Positions 1 to 12,300 of a DNA stretch of 64,000 nt are shown here, in pieces. Within the stretch, counting starts at the first letter, position 1. Each line of letters begins with the position of its first letter. A program made the translations under genes and the position numbers. Source of the stretch: Lycocorax pyrrhopterus obiensis (lineage: Eukaryota > Chordata > Aves > Passeriformes > Paradisaeidae); assembly GCA_014706295.1 (NCBI GenBank), contig JACSVZ010000007.1, forward strand, positions 36,873,133 to 36,937,132. The letters are read 5' to 3'. The notes beneath the pieces are model-generated. The model saw nothing but the letters and a program-made list of their open reading frames with translations. It did not search any database and was not told the DNA's origin.

Positions 1-2876
1 CTGACTTTATCCACCTCATTCTGTGAAGGTAGATAAGAATGTAGATGTGTGTATGTGTGTCTGCTTGTGTGCGTATCATGCAGACCATTCATAAATTGTC
101 ATAAAGATTAGTCACCTAATTAGTTGCTACTATATATTATTTTTTAAAAGATCCAGATAGAAGATACTTTGGCAAATGTTCAGACCATCTTTATGTTATT
201 ACATCTAACTGTAAACATCAACACATTTAATTATCATGCAAGCATGAACAATTAGGCCATTACTTTGTAAACATACATGAAAGGTTATTCATCACTGCCA
301 TACATTATAAAATATTAGTAATATCATGAAAGACAACCATATTAAACTTCTTCCCAGTCTTTGGTTTACTCATCATTTGAGAAAGTCACAATAATATGGC
401 TAGTAAAGTGAAAGACTGTCTTTTTCTGATGGAGAACATGTATCTGTTCTATCTGAAACATTGAGATTTATCTGTGTTATTTTGCCATTAATTCCTCATT
501 GAAATTACTTATACAAGTTTATACATCCTTGGCAATATTTAGTCACGTACTTGCCACCACAGAAAAGAGAAGCAAACATCCATTTCCCTTCTGAAGAGGC
601 CTTATAAAACCTGAATTATACGTGTTTCAAGGTATAGGGGAGAAAAGAATATAGGATCATAGAAGCTATAATGTGCTTTTTAGTTTGTTTGAAAGCAGAT
701 AAGCAGCAGGCTAACAAAAAAGTAGCAGTTTTATATTATCCTTTTTACACATGCTCCTACACATAAAAGACACTAATTTTAGATAATATCTAGACTTGAG
801 GTTGTCTAACACTTTACTATTTTAGTATTCAAGTTTGACTTGCATTTAAATTTCCTAAAATTTCAAACTCTGGACTGAAATTCTCATGTCAGGTGTTAGC
901 TGCTGAATGTTTTTCAAATATTTCCTAATACTACAAAAGCCTTTCATAAGGAGTTCTCAGCCTATGTCTGCTTCGAAGCAAAACCTTGGTATTGTCCAGC
1001 CAAATACAGTGAAGTTTTGAACTTTTAGATGCTACAGCTCATCTTGTAGTAAGGAATCACACTAGATCTTAGTAAGAAGCTTTTAGAATTGAGCAACACA
1101 ATTTCCTGAACAATAAGCATGCTTAACTCAACATTGCATGACACTGTGCACTAGACAGGCTTCAACTCTACCCAGCAGCCAACATGGCCATACAGTCCCC
1201 TGTATTCCAATTTAAATAGCCCAGAAGTGGTTCAGGCATGTCAGGTACAAACTGCATCCATTCTAGTACATAAATTCTAAAACACTTAGCCTGTGCTAAG
1301 ACCACAGGCCCATTAGCTCCAGGCCTTCAATCTGCCAACATAAGTATATTATATCCAGCTTAATTGCTCCAGAATTTTTCTGTTGTGAGAAAAATACCTG
1401 TGAAGCATGCTGGGAATATGGCTATAACATCAGCTTAAAAACAATAGTCTATTACTTACCAGCTATTTTGCCAGACAGGCTACTAAAGTTCTGTGTGGTT
1501 GATTACATGCAAGATGCAACATGGTTACTTTGCAGCTAATTTTTGCTATTTATTTTCTGGCATAAAAAAAAGCCATCAGAAATGGCATGTATTGCAGTGC
1601 AAGAATGTTAATTTTCTAAGTTCAAAACTTAGGAAACCCAAGAATTAAGGTTGATTCAGCAATGTTAATTCAGGCCTTACATGTATGTTTCAGGTTGTAG
1701 ATCCTTATTTATTTGTTCTTGGAAGAAGATTTTCATATTTTGCCTAATTGAATAGACTACGCTCTGGTCTGGAAACATATAAAGGATAAACTGTGATGAA
1801 GAATAAAGATCAGAAGAAACTGATTCATCCATCATGTAACTAGGAAAGTCTGTAGGACCAGAGTGTGTCTGGAAATGGCAGGTGAAAGATAATGGATTTG
1901 AATTGTGACAGTGAGAACTGAATCTACCACAAAGTTCTGATGTGATGGTAATTGTGATGCTTAAATCAAAATTTTCATATGGCTGCTAATGGCTGCTAAA
2001 AATGGCCACATTTTCTAGGTATCTATTTGAGTCATCCTTTGCAGATCCATACAAGTGCCAAGTGATCACAGCTGTGACTGAAATGAATTGGATCTATACT
2101 TGTTTTTTAAAATGCTCTGAAAATTCAGGCCCAAATGCATTCAATTAGCAAAATATCAGTGGAAACTTGATCATTTTAACCTCTTTCAAATCTTTAATTT
2201 CTCACAGAGATTCCTCAATACTGGCAGAATTATTTTACAAGTTTTAATCATCTTATGATTTTTTGTTGTTGTTTTGATGTAACTTACATAGGCAGACTTG
2301 AATGTTCAGATTCAAATGACCTATAACCCACCAAAGTATCTGTGCCTGGTGTCAAATTCAGAAATTATATCAATGCTTGCAGTACTGTTTTCACTTGCAG
2401 TAAGCCAACTGAGCCTCTGAATGAATTTAGCACTGTAATGTTAGACTGACTGTAAACCTTAGCTGGTTAAATGAAGTTTCAGATGGGCAGAGAGATGCTA
2501 TTTCTATTGCATTATCCAGGAAGTTCACTTTCTTGCTTGTTTTCACTGTTCCTACACCCACTGGAAATGTGGAGTGTCTTCACCATTTTCAGAAACTTAC
2601 AGACAGCATCATGCAAGGACATATGTTGAAGACTGAGATAATCAAGCATACATCAAAGATTTCAGTTTCTGACCTCTGGGCTACTTCCAAGCTAGCTTTC
2701 ATCTGAGATGTGTTTTTATTTTTTTAATTAATTAAATTAACTGACAGTTTATTTCCTGGTGGTAACAAGATCATATTTATAAACAGGATATATTCTGTAT
2801 ATCCTACTTTGCAGCAACAGAGTTTTAGTAGAAAAATTTGGCTGTTTTTAGATAACGAAAGAAATAAGCCTGGGAG
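1..2876. other. Intergenic DNA, no gene seen
   Basis: AT-rich single-copy-looking sequence. No open frame looks like a recognisable protein and no repeat family could be named. From known vertebrate synteny it probably belongs to the large PRKD1-G2E3 intergenic interval. Confidence 0.6.
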
Positions 2877-3100
2877 GATCACAGAATCACAGAATGGTTG
2901 GGGCTAACAGGGCATTACTCCCACACCTTACTCAGGCAGGGTGAGCTAAAGCAGATTGCTCAGGACCATGTCCAGCCAGGTGTTAAGATTATTTCCACAG
3001 ATGAAGACTCCACAACCTCACCATACTAACATACCTGTATTCAAGTCAGCTTATATTTACTTCCACATTTTTCCTCCTTCTTAAATTGTTTAAAGTCTTC
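2877..3100 (-). mobile_element. CR1 LINE 3' fragment, minus strand
   Basis: The segment opens with ATCACAGAATCACAGAATGG, the reverse complement of the 3' terminal repeat of avian CR1 elements. It continues with CR1-like text (GACCATGTCCAG at about 2,965; GACTCCACAACCTC at about 3,006). The element therefore reads on the minus strand and keeps only its 3' part, as expected for 5'-truncated LINE insertions. Divergence is high, so the inner boundary near 3,100 is approximate. Confidence 0.75.
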
Positions 3101-3795
3101 CCTAATAAATGGTTATACCATTATATTGGGGATGAATACTCATCAGTTTTCATCAACCTCTAACCTACTTCTAGGACAACTACTTTATCAAAACAAATGC
3201 AAATTAAACACAGTACCTTCCAAGTCTGATAACCAGAAGCAGATTTAAACCTTATAGAATTAAAGACACAATGATTTTGACTGAATTTAATTCCTCATTT
3301 GCAGATTTCTATTCACTGTACAGATTTAAATGGTATAGTCTGCATTTTCGACTCAGGTGCCAGGGCTGTAAAGGTGTAATCCATGCTTGAAGTTAATGGA
3401 TTTTATCTCCATCAAATCCCAAAGCATTAAAGTTTCTCATGGTGCAAAGTTTCCCATGTTGCAAAGTTTCCATGTTTCACATGGTTGTTCTGCCATAGTA
3501 GAAGAGCTGGTGGTTGTGGTCTGAGAAACAATGTTTTGAGCAGTTTTGTTGAATAACATCTGTTCTTCCTCAAAATTGAACTTCGAGCACATACAATTAT
3601 GACCATTTATAAATTAATATGGATGCTGAAAAAGCTCTAGCAGAGAATTTCTTCAGCTCTCTGCAGCATTTTTGTGAGAGTTCTGTCCTTCCCATGCAAG
3701 TAACTCAAAACAATGTTACAGTTTTGTAAACTTCTTGCAGCTGCAGGTTGTTTTGACTCATTGTTATGGTTCTAACTAGAAAAACATTCAGAGAT
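3101..3795. other. Intergenic DNA, no gene seen
   Basis: Unique-looking AT-rich sequence. Around 3,435-3,480 the phrase GCAAAGTTTC occurs twice in a small imperfect local duplication. Nothing else is recognised. Confidence 0.55.
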
Positions 3796-3978
3796 GTGTG
3801 TCTTAGAACTTGACCGATCCCCTTAGGGGGTGGATGGCAAAATACAAATTACCTTATGCCACTTAATACACTTTGTGAACTAACATATAAAAGTCTTCTG
3901 AGAATTCATTAAATCATCATCCATTGATCCCTGAGCCTGGACTTTGTGTCGTTCCTCTACTCGTCTGTGGGGAAAACA
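3796..3978 (+). mobile_element. Possible small solo LTR
   Basis: The segment has the order expected of an LTR. A TATA box (TATAAAA, 3,886-3,892) is followed closely by an ATTAAA polyadenylation signal (3,908-3,913), then a U5-like tail with TGTGTCGTTCC ending in GGGGAAAACA at 3,978. A GC-rich inverted repeat (CCCCTTAGGGG, about 3,820) lies upstream. The left edge could be a TG at about 3,761 or 3,796. No clear target-site duplication or primer-binding site follows, so at most this is a solo LTR of an old endogenous retrovirus. Confidence 0.35.
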
Positions 3979-5299
3979 GCAACAAATTGATAGTAGTATT
4001 CTTACTGTGATGGGTTGCCAACTACTTTCTTTTTAAAGTCCAACGTATTTTCCAAGTTATTGCTGGATAACTGTTAGGCATTCCTCTTTCATCATTGCTC
4101 TAGGTAGGTTTTCTGAATTGTTTTGTGACTGCTTACTATCTTTTGCCCAACAACATATTGAAATATGGTTATAAAGTGTATGTCCTTCTTATAAAGCTGA
4201 TAATTACTGGTTCTGATTAAATATTGTGAAAGATATTACAGTAGTTCAGCAGACTATTCTCTCGGGGAGAATGAAGAGGTAGAAAAGTCTATTTGTAGCT
4301 AACACAGGCAATCTTCATGCATGCAAAATTCATCATTGCCTTTAAAGCTATATGATCACACTCTTCAGTCAGAAGTGGTAGTGCTGAATGGGGTATGCAT
4401 GTGTGAGGTTTAGGGCTATGGTGAGGTTTGGGCTTTATTGAAAAGGAAAGTGAGTTTTCAACCAAATGAAAAGCTTTGGTCTTGAAAGAGAATATAGAAA
4501 AGGAAAGAGAAGAGAGTAATACCCTAAGCCTCAAAGTGTCAGATGGAAGTTTCAGTGTTGAAGTGTTAGTCCTGAGTGTAAAATGATCAAACAGGAGGAA
4601 GGGAAATCATAACATGAGATGGGATAACATTTCTGAAGACAGAGCTTAATTTCTCTTGGAGACCTTAAGTATGAGCTAAAAATGATTCAATTATGTTGTC
4701 AAAACTCAGAGTAGAAAAAAATGTAAAATAAATCACATATAGAATTGATGGTGTGCATGTTGACGTAAGAGGACAAGGCTTGAGCTAGATGTGAATGAAT
4801 GAATTTGAGAGTGAAGACAGGAAAGAGGTGACACAGATAAAAATTTGTCCAACCTGTCCTTACTACAAGGTGTCCCAGTTTTCTATTCTAGCACTGAAAG
4901 TAAGATGAAGAGTGCCCCCTTTTTTTTCTTTTTCTTTTTTTTTCTGAATTCCTGGCCAACTTCCCTTTTCTCTGTGCCAGAATGTTTCCCTGAGAACCCC
5001 TGAACACAACACCCCAGTTTTTCACTTTAAAAATACGATCAGTCTGCAAGAAGATAGAAAGAATCTGCAGATTGCTACTGACTTACCAGTTAGTTTGGCA
5101 TCATTTTCCACATGACCTATCTTGGGAGGTATTTTAACTCACATTCTGAGTGACGCTTCCAAACGGAAACCTCGATGTTTAATGGTTGATTTTGCAGCAC
5201 CAGACAGTCTCATAATTTTGATCTGAGTAATATCTTGGTCTGATGCTTTTCATATTTGCTATCTTTGCTTTCAGCTACACTGGTGTAAATATATTAAAT

Positions 5300-5328
5300 A
5301 AGTTATTTATATTAAATATAAATAACTT
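5300..5328. repeat. Perfect inverted repeat, 14-bp arms
   Basis: AAGTTATTTATATT (5,300-5,313) is followed by one A and then its exact reverse complement (5,315-5,328). The arms are AT-only except for one G/C pair near the ends, so it could extrude or fold but may simply reflect AT richness. Confidence 0.8.
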
Positions 5329-8184
5329 GTATTGTTAAGTGTCCCAATCTACTGACACACAATTTATTCTGAATACTATATCATGAAGGACAACAGAGGT
5401 TCGAAGTACACACTGAGTTTCTAGAATGTGGGTAGTCTTTTGGTAATCATCCACCTTCATTAGCTGAATGAATACTTATTATATCTATCTGACAGATAAT
5501 TACTGATTTTCAGGCAAAATGATTCCAAATATCTGTCATCACAGCCAGAAATCTAGAATCTTATCAAAAGTCTCTGGATGTAAATGTAGATTGGATGTTT
5601 TATGGATAGAAGCAGATGGCCAGAAAGGGAAATAAAACCACTGATCTTTGGCAGAAAATATAAAATAGATTCTGACTTCCTCATCCCTAGTTACCTAGGA
5701 ATGACTTGGAAATTCCTTTTGAGCATAAGTCTAGTGGGAAGGAAAAAATACAATCTACATCCTCTTGGGTCCTCAAACATTTGCCAGCCTACTGGGATGA
5801 TGGTGTTTCTCCCTATTTTGGCAACAGAGGAAAAGGAAAATAAGTTTCTGTGTCTGTTTTTGTCAGAGAAAATATTCCACTACCATTTGAAATGCAGGAA
5901 GAAATACCTCCATAATGATTAAGCCATAGTATTTAGCCTCCTAAAACAGCCTCTGGATAGAAGTGCAATGTGTTCCAATACAGTTTGCTTTCATATGTGC
6001 AATTTGTTTGTGACTCATGAATCCCCATCAATATGCCTTCTGTAGAAGATGTTATAAATGCCATCAATCCTTTATTTGTATTTGAATCACATACATAAGG
6101 CACTGAGATTTCATAAGATACCAAGCAGATTTTGAGAGGACAGCAGTTTTCATCTTTGGAAAAAAAAAATCATGTATGTGCAAGATTTTAGTGAAAAGTC
6201 AGTATGAAAGAGCAACAGAAATTCCTGACAAAGCCTCCTCCCCTTGAATCCCTCCCACTGCTTCTCCGTTGTCATCCTTCTTAAGTATCACCTCTCCTTT
6301 CCATCAGGACTGGCACTCAAGAATAACAGATGGCAGCCTCAAGATTGTAGCACCCTTTAATGTCTGCCCTTTACTGTCTGGCAAAAGTGTTGACATTTCT
6401 GCCTTGAATGAGAACTGAAAACATGTAAAAATATATTCAACATGAACAGTCAGTGTCTAAGATGTTGTTTACACACTGCTAATGGGCTTTGACTTTAATA
6501 GAATGATCCTTAGGTCTGCAGAACCCACAGTCAGGTGTGAACTGGGTATTTTCTTCTGTTATTTCTCTTACATTAGAGAAATAACCAGTCTTGCTGCCCA
6601 TGGACTCAGGAGCTGTCCCTACTATTTCCATCAGCAAATATGAATGCACTGTTGTGGGTTTTCTTGCAAGCATCAACCAACCTATGGGAGTATAATCTCC
6701 TAGAACTGCCCCCAGGAAACTCTGCCTCCTCCTCTGGTAAGAGCTGCTGAATGGGTAGAAAGAGATGAAATGAGAAGCTCTGGTGCTATTAAATACTAGA
6801 GTCTTAAGCAGTTACTGAACTTTGATATTCACCATCATGAGTTTTTGTCTTTAGTAGTGTACTGATGATTAGAAGGTAAATTGTACAAATGCCTCTTCAT
6901 TGCTGAAAGCAAAGTTTATTTATTTGTTTGCTGAACTGAGCACAGAAGTAATGGAGTGAATTGTTCCTTTCTAAGAGTAATCTTCAGGGAAATCTCTGGA
7001 ATTTTTTTTTTTCCTGAAGTACTCAAAATAGGTACCCAAATCCATAAGACTAGTATTTTCTGTAAAACATTAAAGAATCTCAAAGTACAGTGGAGCAGAG
7101 TTACGTCATGGTATTGGGCACTGGCTGAATGCCCCCCCAGCACTTTTGAAGAAAGCACCGCAACTCCTGCAACTCATTTACAGCACTGATTTATTTCTGG
7201 TGGATATTAAAAAACCCCTGTCTCCTCTTCATCATAAAGTATTAGATAGCTATTTCTATAATGCTTTTGAGACAGCATTTCATGTTTTATATGTTTGCAG
7301 AGTTTTCTTTTTTGTTATTGTCTTTTAATTATTCCCAATTGTTATGAGGCAGAAAAACCCCATTAACAAAATATATGGTTCTTTGATCTTCAAATATGTG
7401 GAACAATTCAAGTCAAACAGGTGACAACATACCGGAGAATTTACCAACAAATCCCTCAGATTAATGTATACTGCTTAAAGATTTAGCACAGAAGGACTAC
7501 ATATGCCTGGGAAATGAGTACTACTTTCTGCTTGCAAACCCTGTATTTTGACAGGCCATATTGTCTTGAGATAGAACGTCAGAAAAAGAATGAATAATTT
7601 AATCAGAAATAAATGAGACAAATTGTGTAAGGGACAGTACATGGATTTCCTTCTTGAAAGCTGAAGTCTACCCATGCTTCACACGACTGGACAACCATTC
7701 CACACTAAACAGTGAGCTGATCAGAAGCAGGTTTCTTCCTGCTAGTTTTTAAACCAAATAAATAAAACATTCAGATTGCTGGCAGATGCAGGGAGATATT
7801 CTGTGGATTTAAGGAGGCACACAGCTTTTAATGCCCTTACTAAAAGTCTGCAAGGTGATTTTAAAATTATTACCCAGCTGATTTGAAAAATTTTAAGAGA
7901 TTTTTTTTTTATTCAACAAAACAATGAAAAGGATAGGTTTCACTTCTATAAAAATATTACAATTTACTTTTTGTATGCAAGCTTTTATCCGAAATAACAT
8001 TCCATACAACTGGATATTCTGAAAAAACTGAATACCTCTGTACTTCATTAGATATCTCCCTTGTCTTCCTCAGCAACATGAAAAGCTGTAGCACAGGATT
8101 ATTTTTAGATGGAGTGAGCAGCATGAGAAAATCTGTGCCTTATTTAGGAAAAAATACATATATTAAAAATTAAATGTGAATGGT

Positions 8185-8202
8185 CTCTTTTGATCAAAAG
8201 AG
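8185..8202. repeat. Perfect 18-bp palindrome
   Basis: CTCTTTTGATCAAAAGAG is identical to its own reverse complement, centred on TGATCA. A dimeric transcription factor could use such a site, but none is specifically indicated. Confidence 0.8.
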
Positions 8203-8387
8203 TTGGAATAAGCATGTGGGCCACAAATGTCTGATGTCGAGGCATGCTGTTCCCGAATTTCTTAACTCTTCTTTCATATTTCAAACGCTGTTTTATTTCA
8301 TCTTCACGTTAGAACATAATGAGTGATAGGGTTAGAGAGAACTAGTGGTTTTAAATTTGCACGTCTAAACCCTGTTTATTGGTATTT

Positions 8388-8407
8388 TGCTGACATCTAG
8401 TGGTGAC
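8388..8407 (-). promoter_or_regulatory. CTCF-like motif
   Basis: Read on the minus strand this gives CACCACTAGATGTCAGCA, close to the vertebrate CTCF core CCACTAGATGGCAG with one mismatch (T for the second G after AGAT). This is a sequence match only, with no evidence of occupancy. Confidence 0.35.
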
Positions 8408-9218
8408 AAACCCGTTAGCCAGATTTCTGCCCTGCGCTGGTGTAGCAGGATCACCGCTTTATGAAGAATGCTTGTAACCGCGGGTTTAAAGCTGGCATTT
8501 CATAAGCTGCAAAGGAAAACGCTCAGCAACCATTGTCTTCTTTTACTGCCTAATCATAGGGAACTGCTAACTTCTGGTACTTTCAAATGCAAAGGAACTG
8601 TTATTCTTGCAGACTATTTTAGAATTTCAAAGTCAGGTTCCACTAACATTGTCCAAAGCAGTAGCAAAATAGAAAACTAGACCCTGGGTTAGATGATGCC
8701 ATAGCGAAACCTTGATAGCCAGCCTGTTCTTCAGTCTCCACCCACTGCCAACAAGTTAAAAATATTGTGTGCAAATTGGAAGTGTTTGCCTGCAATAGAG
8801 AAATACCTGGTGATGACAGAGTCGCATGGTGGTCGGGGATGTGTCTAAATCAAAGAGAACAAATCTCAGCTGCCCTAGTTGTGAATATCAAACCAGTTAC
8901 ATATATTAGATAGCTGCCTTTGTTAGAATTCACATCCATATCTGCAAAATCAGTCTCAGGCCCAATGTATGCAAAAAAATAAAAAAAGGAATCAAGCTGT
9001 GAGAATTCTCTTTTCTCTCCCTCAGAGAATTAGTGTTGAATAGAGATACTTTGGTTGAACAGCACTATTTTCTACAACACAAACGTTTTATTTTTAATAA
9101 ATATTTATGAGGAGTTGGCAGGGGAGAAAGAGGTTATATTTTGATGATTAGAAAAAACAGTGATTCAATAAATGACATTAAGCTACTGGCTTTTCTGCTT
9201 TTGTTTCAAAACTATGAA

Positions 9219-9251
9219 TATGTAGTGAGAGAGCGTGTGAGTGTGAGAGAG

Positions 9252-9289
<38 letters not shown>

Positions 9290-9303
9290 AAAGAGAGTGT
9301 GTG
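9219..9303. repeat. GT/GA microsatellite
   Basis: A compound dinucleotide tract: GA-rich repeats, then an uninterrupted (GT)n core at about 9,253-9,286, then GA/GT again. An apparent minus-strand open frame of His/Thr and Ser/Leu repeats is only this microsatellite in translation. Confidence 0.95.
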
Positions 9304-12300
9304 AGACAGGTGGCAGCAGGGTTGCTATAGCAATTACTTGTCACTAATGATAGGAGGGTAATTACTGCAGCAAATTCCCACATAGCTATTCAGCACACAA
9401 GTTAGACTATTTCCCATCCTAAAATATTCTTTCTGTATGTGCAAGATTACCTTTTTCACCAGATGGCTACCCTGCTACATTTCTAAAATTTATAATAGTG
9501 TAAAACCAGAAGTTCATTAATTATGGTCTGAATGGAATCAGAATTTAGCTACCACCATCAATTTCAAAAGATGCAGTGTCTTTTGGGGTATACTTTTTTC
9601 TAGATGCAATACAAAATTTTGTTTGTTGGAACGCTTTTCATAAGTTCAATGTCAAAAACATATTGAGGTCACCTTCAATGCTGCATTCAAGAAATAGAGA
9701 TTAGTACGTGATTGAGGCTGACTCATCATTTAATTGCACAAGATGTAAATCAGGTTTTTCTGCAGTGAACTAATAAAATTAAACTATTAATAACTGTACA
9801 AACAACTACAAATCAGGCCATGTTTGAAGGAAAATAGACTCAGGCATTGAGAGAGTCATTGGGAGAGTTTCTCTGCAACATCATCTTTAGTATATTTTTC
9901 ATTTCCTCTCTTTCCATTATTTGTAGTTTAACAGTGGCTTATCATCTCCTGCAAATCAGAAAAAAATCTACATTTCTCTTCATCTTTAGGCTGCTTCAAT
10001 CTGCAGTGTTTGAAACATTTCCAAACTAATAAAACAGAAGCAACTTCTTTCCTAATATATATAATGAAAATATTTATTTTGTGTAATCAGCACTAATAAA
10101 ATGGTCTCAAAGGTGTCTATCTAATTTACACAAAAACATGATGTTACCTGAGCTACAGTATTCCTTAATGGTTCTCTTTTCTTTAATGATTCTCTTCATC
10201 CTCTTATTGCCTTTGAAATTAAAATATGGTTTATGGACATTACCTCTTAATTAACTGGTGGCAAATATGTAGAATTACAAGCTACTTTAGAGAGTTCATT
10301 TTTTGCCCCCCAGCTGGCTGGACTGTGATGATTTGAGAGAATACATAATATTTTCTCTCTTTCCAAGATGAGGTAATGAATTTCAGAACTAGGAGCTGGA
10401 AAGACAGCACTTAGGCTTCCTAGGTGGATGAGATTGTCTACTATGCCATAATTAACAACTGTTTGATGCATTCCTAAAGTGTATTTCTTTCTGATTCACT
10501 TGTTATGAAAAAACTGCGCATCTCTGGCTATTCATATTAAAAACAGTGCAAATCTGCTTACCTAGGCTTTGCTCATTTTCCATCCATCAAAGAAAGTATT
10601 GATGATTTTTTTGTATTTCCAACAGTTCATTTTATCAATGAAAAAAAAGATAACTTTCATTTGGTGTACAAATATTGCTAGAAAAAACCTTATAAAATGC
10701 AACTGTTTTCAGAAATTTTTTAGTACTATTGAGTTATTTCAATTCCTTGATAAAAGTAGGTGAATATTCTGGAAGTTAAAATCCACTTGTCAGCTGCTGA
10801 CCTTGTACAGTAAGTAAAATAATACTTGCTGTTACAATACAAATAATTGTATGAATAGGTATTGTTTAAATAAGGACTATCACAATTTTGTTTCTTTTAT
10901 TTATGCCTCAGGTGAAGGTTGATTTATAATACGCTTCTGATGTGTAAATCAGTAAATCTTATGAATCATTTTATCCTCAAAGACAGAATTTGAATTCCAA
11001 GAATTTAATGAAAAGCATTTTCCATTTTTCTCACTAAAAATACATAGCTTGGTGCCAATTAAAATTCAGTGCACAGTGTATCCAGTAACCCTGATAATCA
11101 GTAAAAACATGTCAGAGAGCAAAATGGTTTCTCCAACTGAATGGAAATTTCAATGAGCAGTTAAACTACAATAGGAAGAAATTCATTACTGGAATACCTC
11201 GCTGCCTTACAGCAGTTGAAAAGGTGATTAAAGAAATAAGGACATGAAACCATATAAAATCCTGGCAAAAGTGGCAGCGAGGACAATGACACATATTTCA
11301 GCTTGTACCAATACTTTTTTTGGCTCAGAACAACAACAGAAAATATTGATCAGACTGCTACATTTTAGATCAGTGTACAAGAATGACAATTTCTTCCCCA
11401 AAACCCCACACTGGTTTTATTTTTTCACCTCTTTGACTCTTGCTGACTTGAGTTCAACTCCCAAATGGACTTCTGATCAGCAGGGTAGCTGATTTCAGAA
11501 TACAAAGAGAGAGAAAATGTGTAAACTTCGTGAAGTACTCCACAAGCTCCAGCTTGCAAGCTTCACAGAGATTGCAGCCCATCCAGCTCACAAGCTCTCA
11601 CCTAATACAACATGCTGTAAGTTGTGAAGAAATGTGTTTAAGTATAAATAGTCTCTACTGGCTTCAGGAAGTAAAACTGTTCCCTTAGTTTAGTCAACAC
11701 ATTGCTTGCTGGGGAAGCTGAGAGGCCGATGTCCTAGGCTCACCAGCAATTTCTCCCTGTAAAATGAAAGTTAGCAATAATTGTGTGTATAATATTGTCT
11801 ATTAGGTGGTGCATAAGGGCTTGCATTGTATGTACATACTGTAATTGTATAGAAAACATTACAGAGTGAGCCTGCTTTTAGCTTGATGCCTCATACAGTG
11901 GTAATTAAGGAGAACAGTCTTTCGATTTGCTACTATTTGCAGTTCTGCAGGAAAACTAGGTTTAGGCTATCTTGTGCTGTGCATTGTTGCCATGTTTAAT
12001 CTTCTGATTCTCTAGGAACAATTACATGTGACACCTATGGGGAATTTAATTGCTCTGCTCCTGCCTCTATGGCAATTGTAATTATGGTGCAGTACTATTT
12101 GGGGGGTGGGGGGGCAGGAGGAGGAGAGAAAAAAAAACGGTGTTTTTCAGAATATAGCACTGAATAATGCCAAGGTTATATTTATACAACAGCATAGCTC
12201 CAAGAATTAGCTTCCAGAATTAACCCTGTGTTTCTTTTCATGAGAGGCCAGACCAAATAAAAGCATTGGTTATTGTAAGTATTCTCATGTAAAGCTTTCC

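Larger units (their letters stand above)
3979..9218. other. Intergenic DNA, no gene seen
   Basis: AT-rich intergenic sequence. The longest open frame (5,602-5,922, plus) has no recognisable domain or splice context. The only structure noted is two perfect short palindromes and one CTCF-like motif, listed separately. Confidence 0.6.

Noticed and set aside
5602..5922. 106-codon plus-strand frame
   Set aside because: No domain, AT-rich codons and no promoter or splice context.
9183..9383. 66-codon minus-strand frame with His/Thr repeats
   Set aside because: It is the translation of the GT/GA microsatellite.
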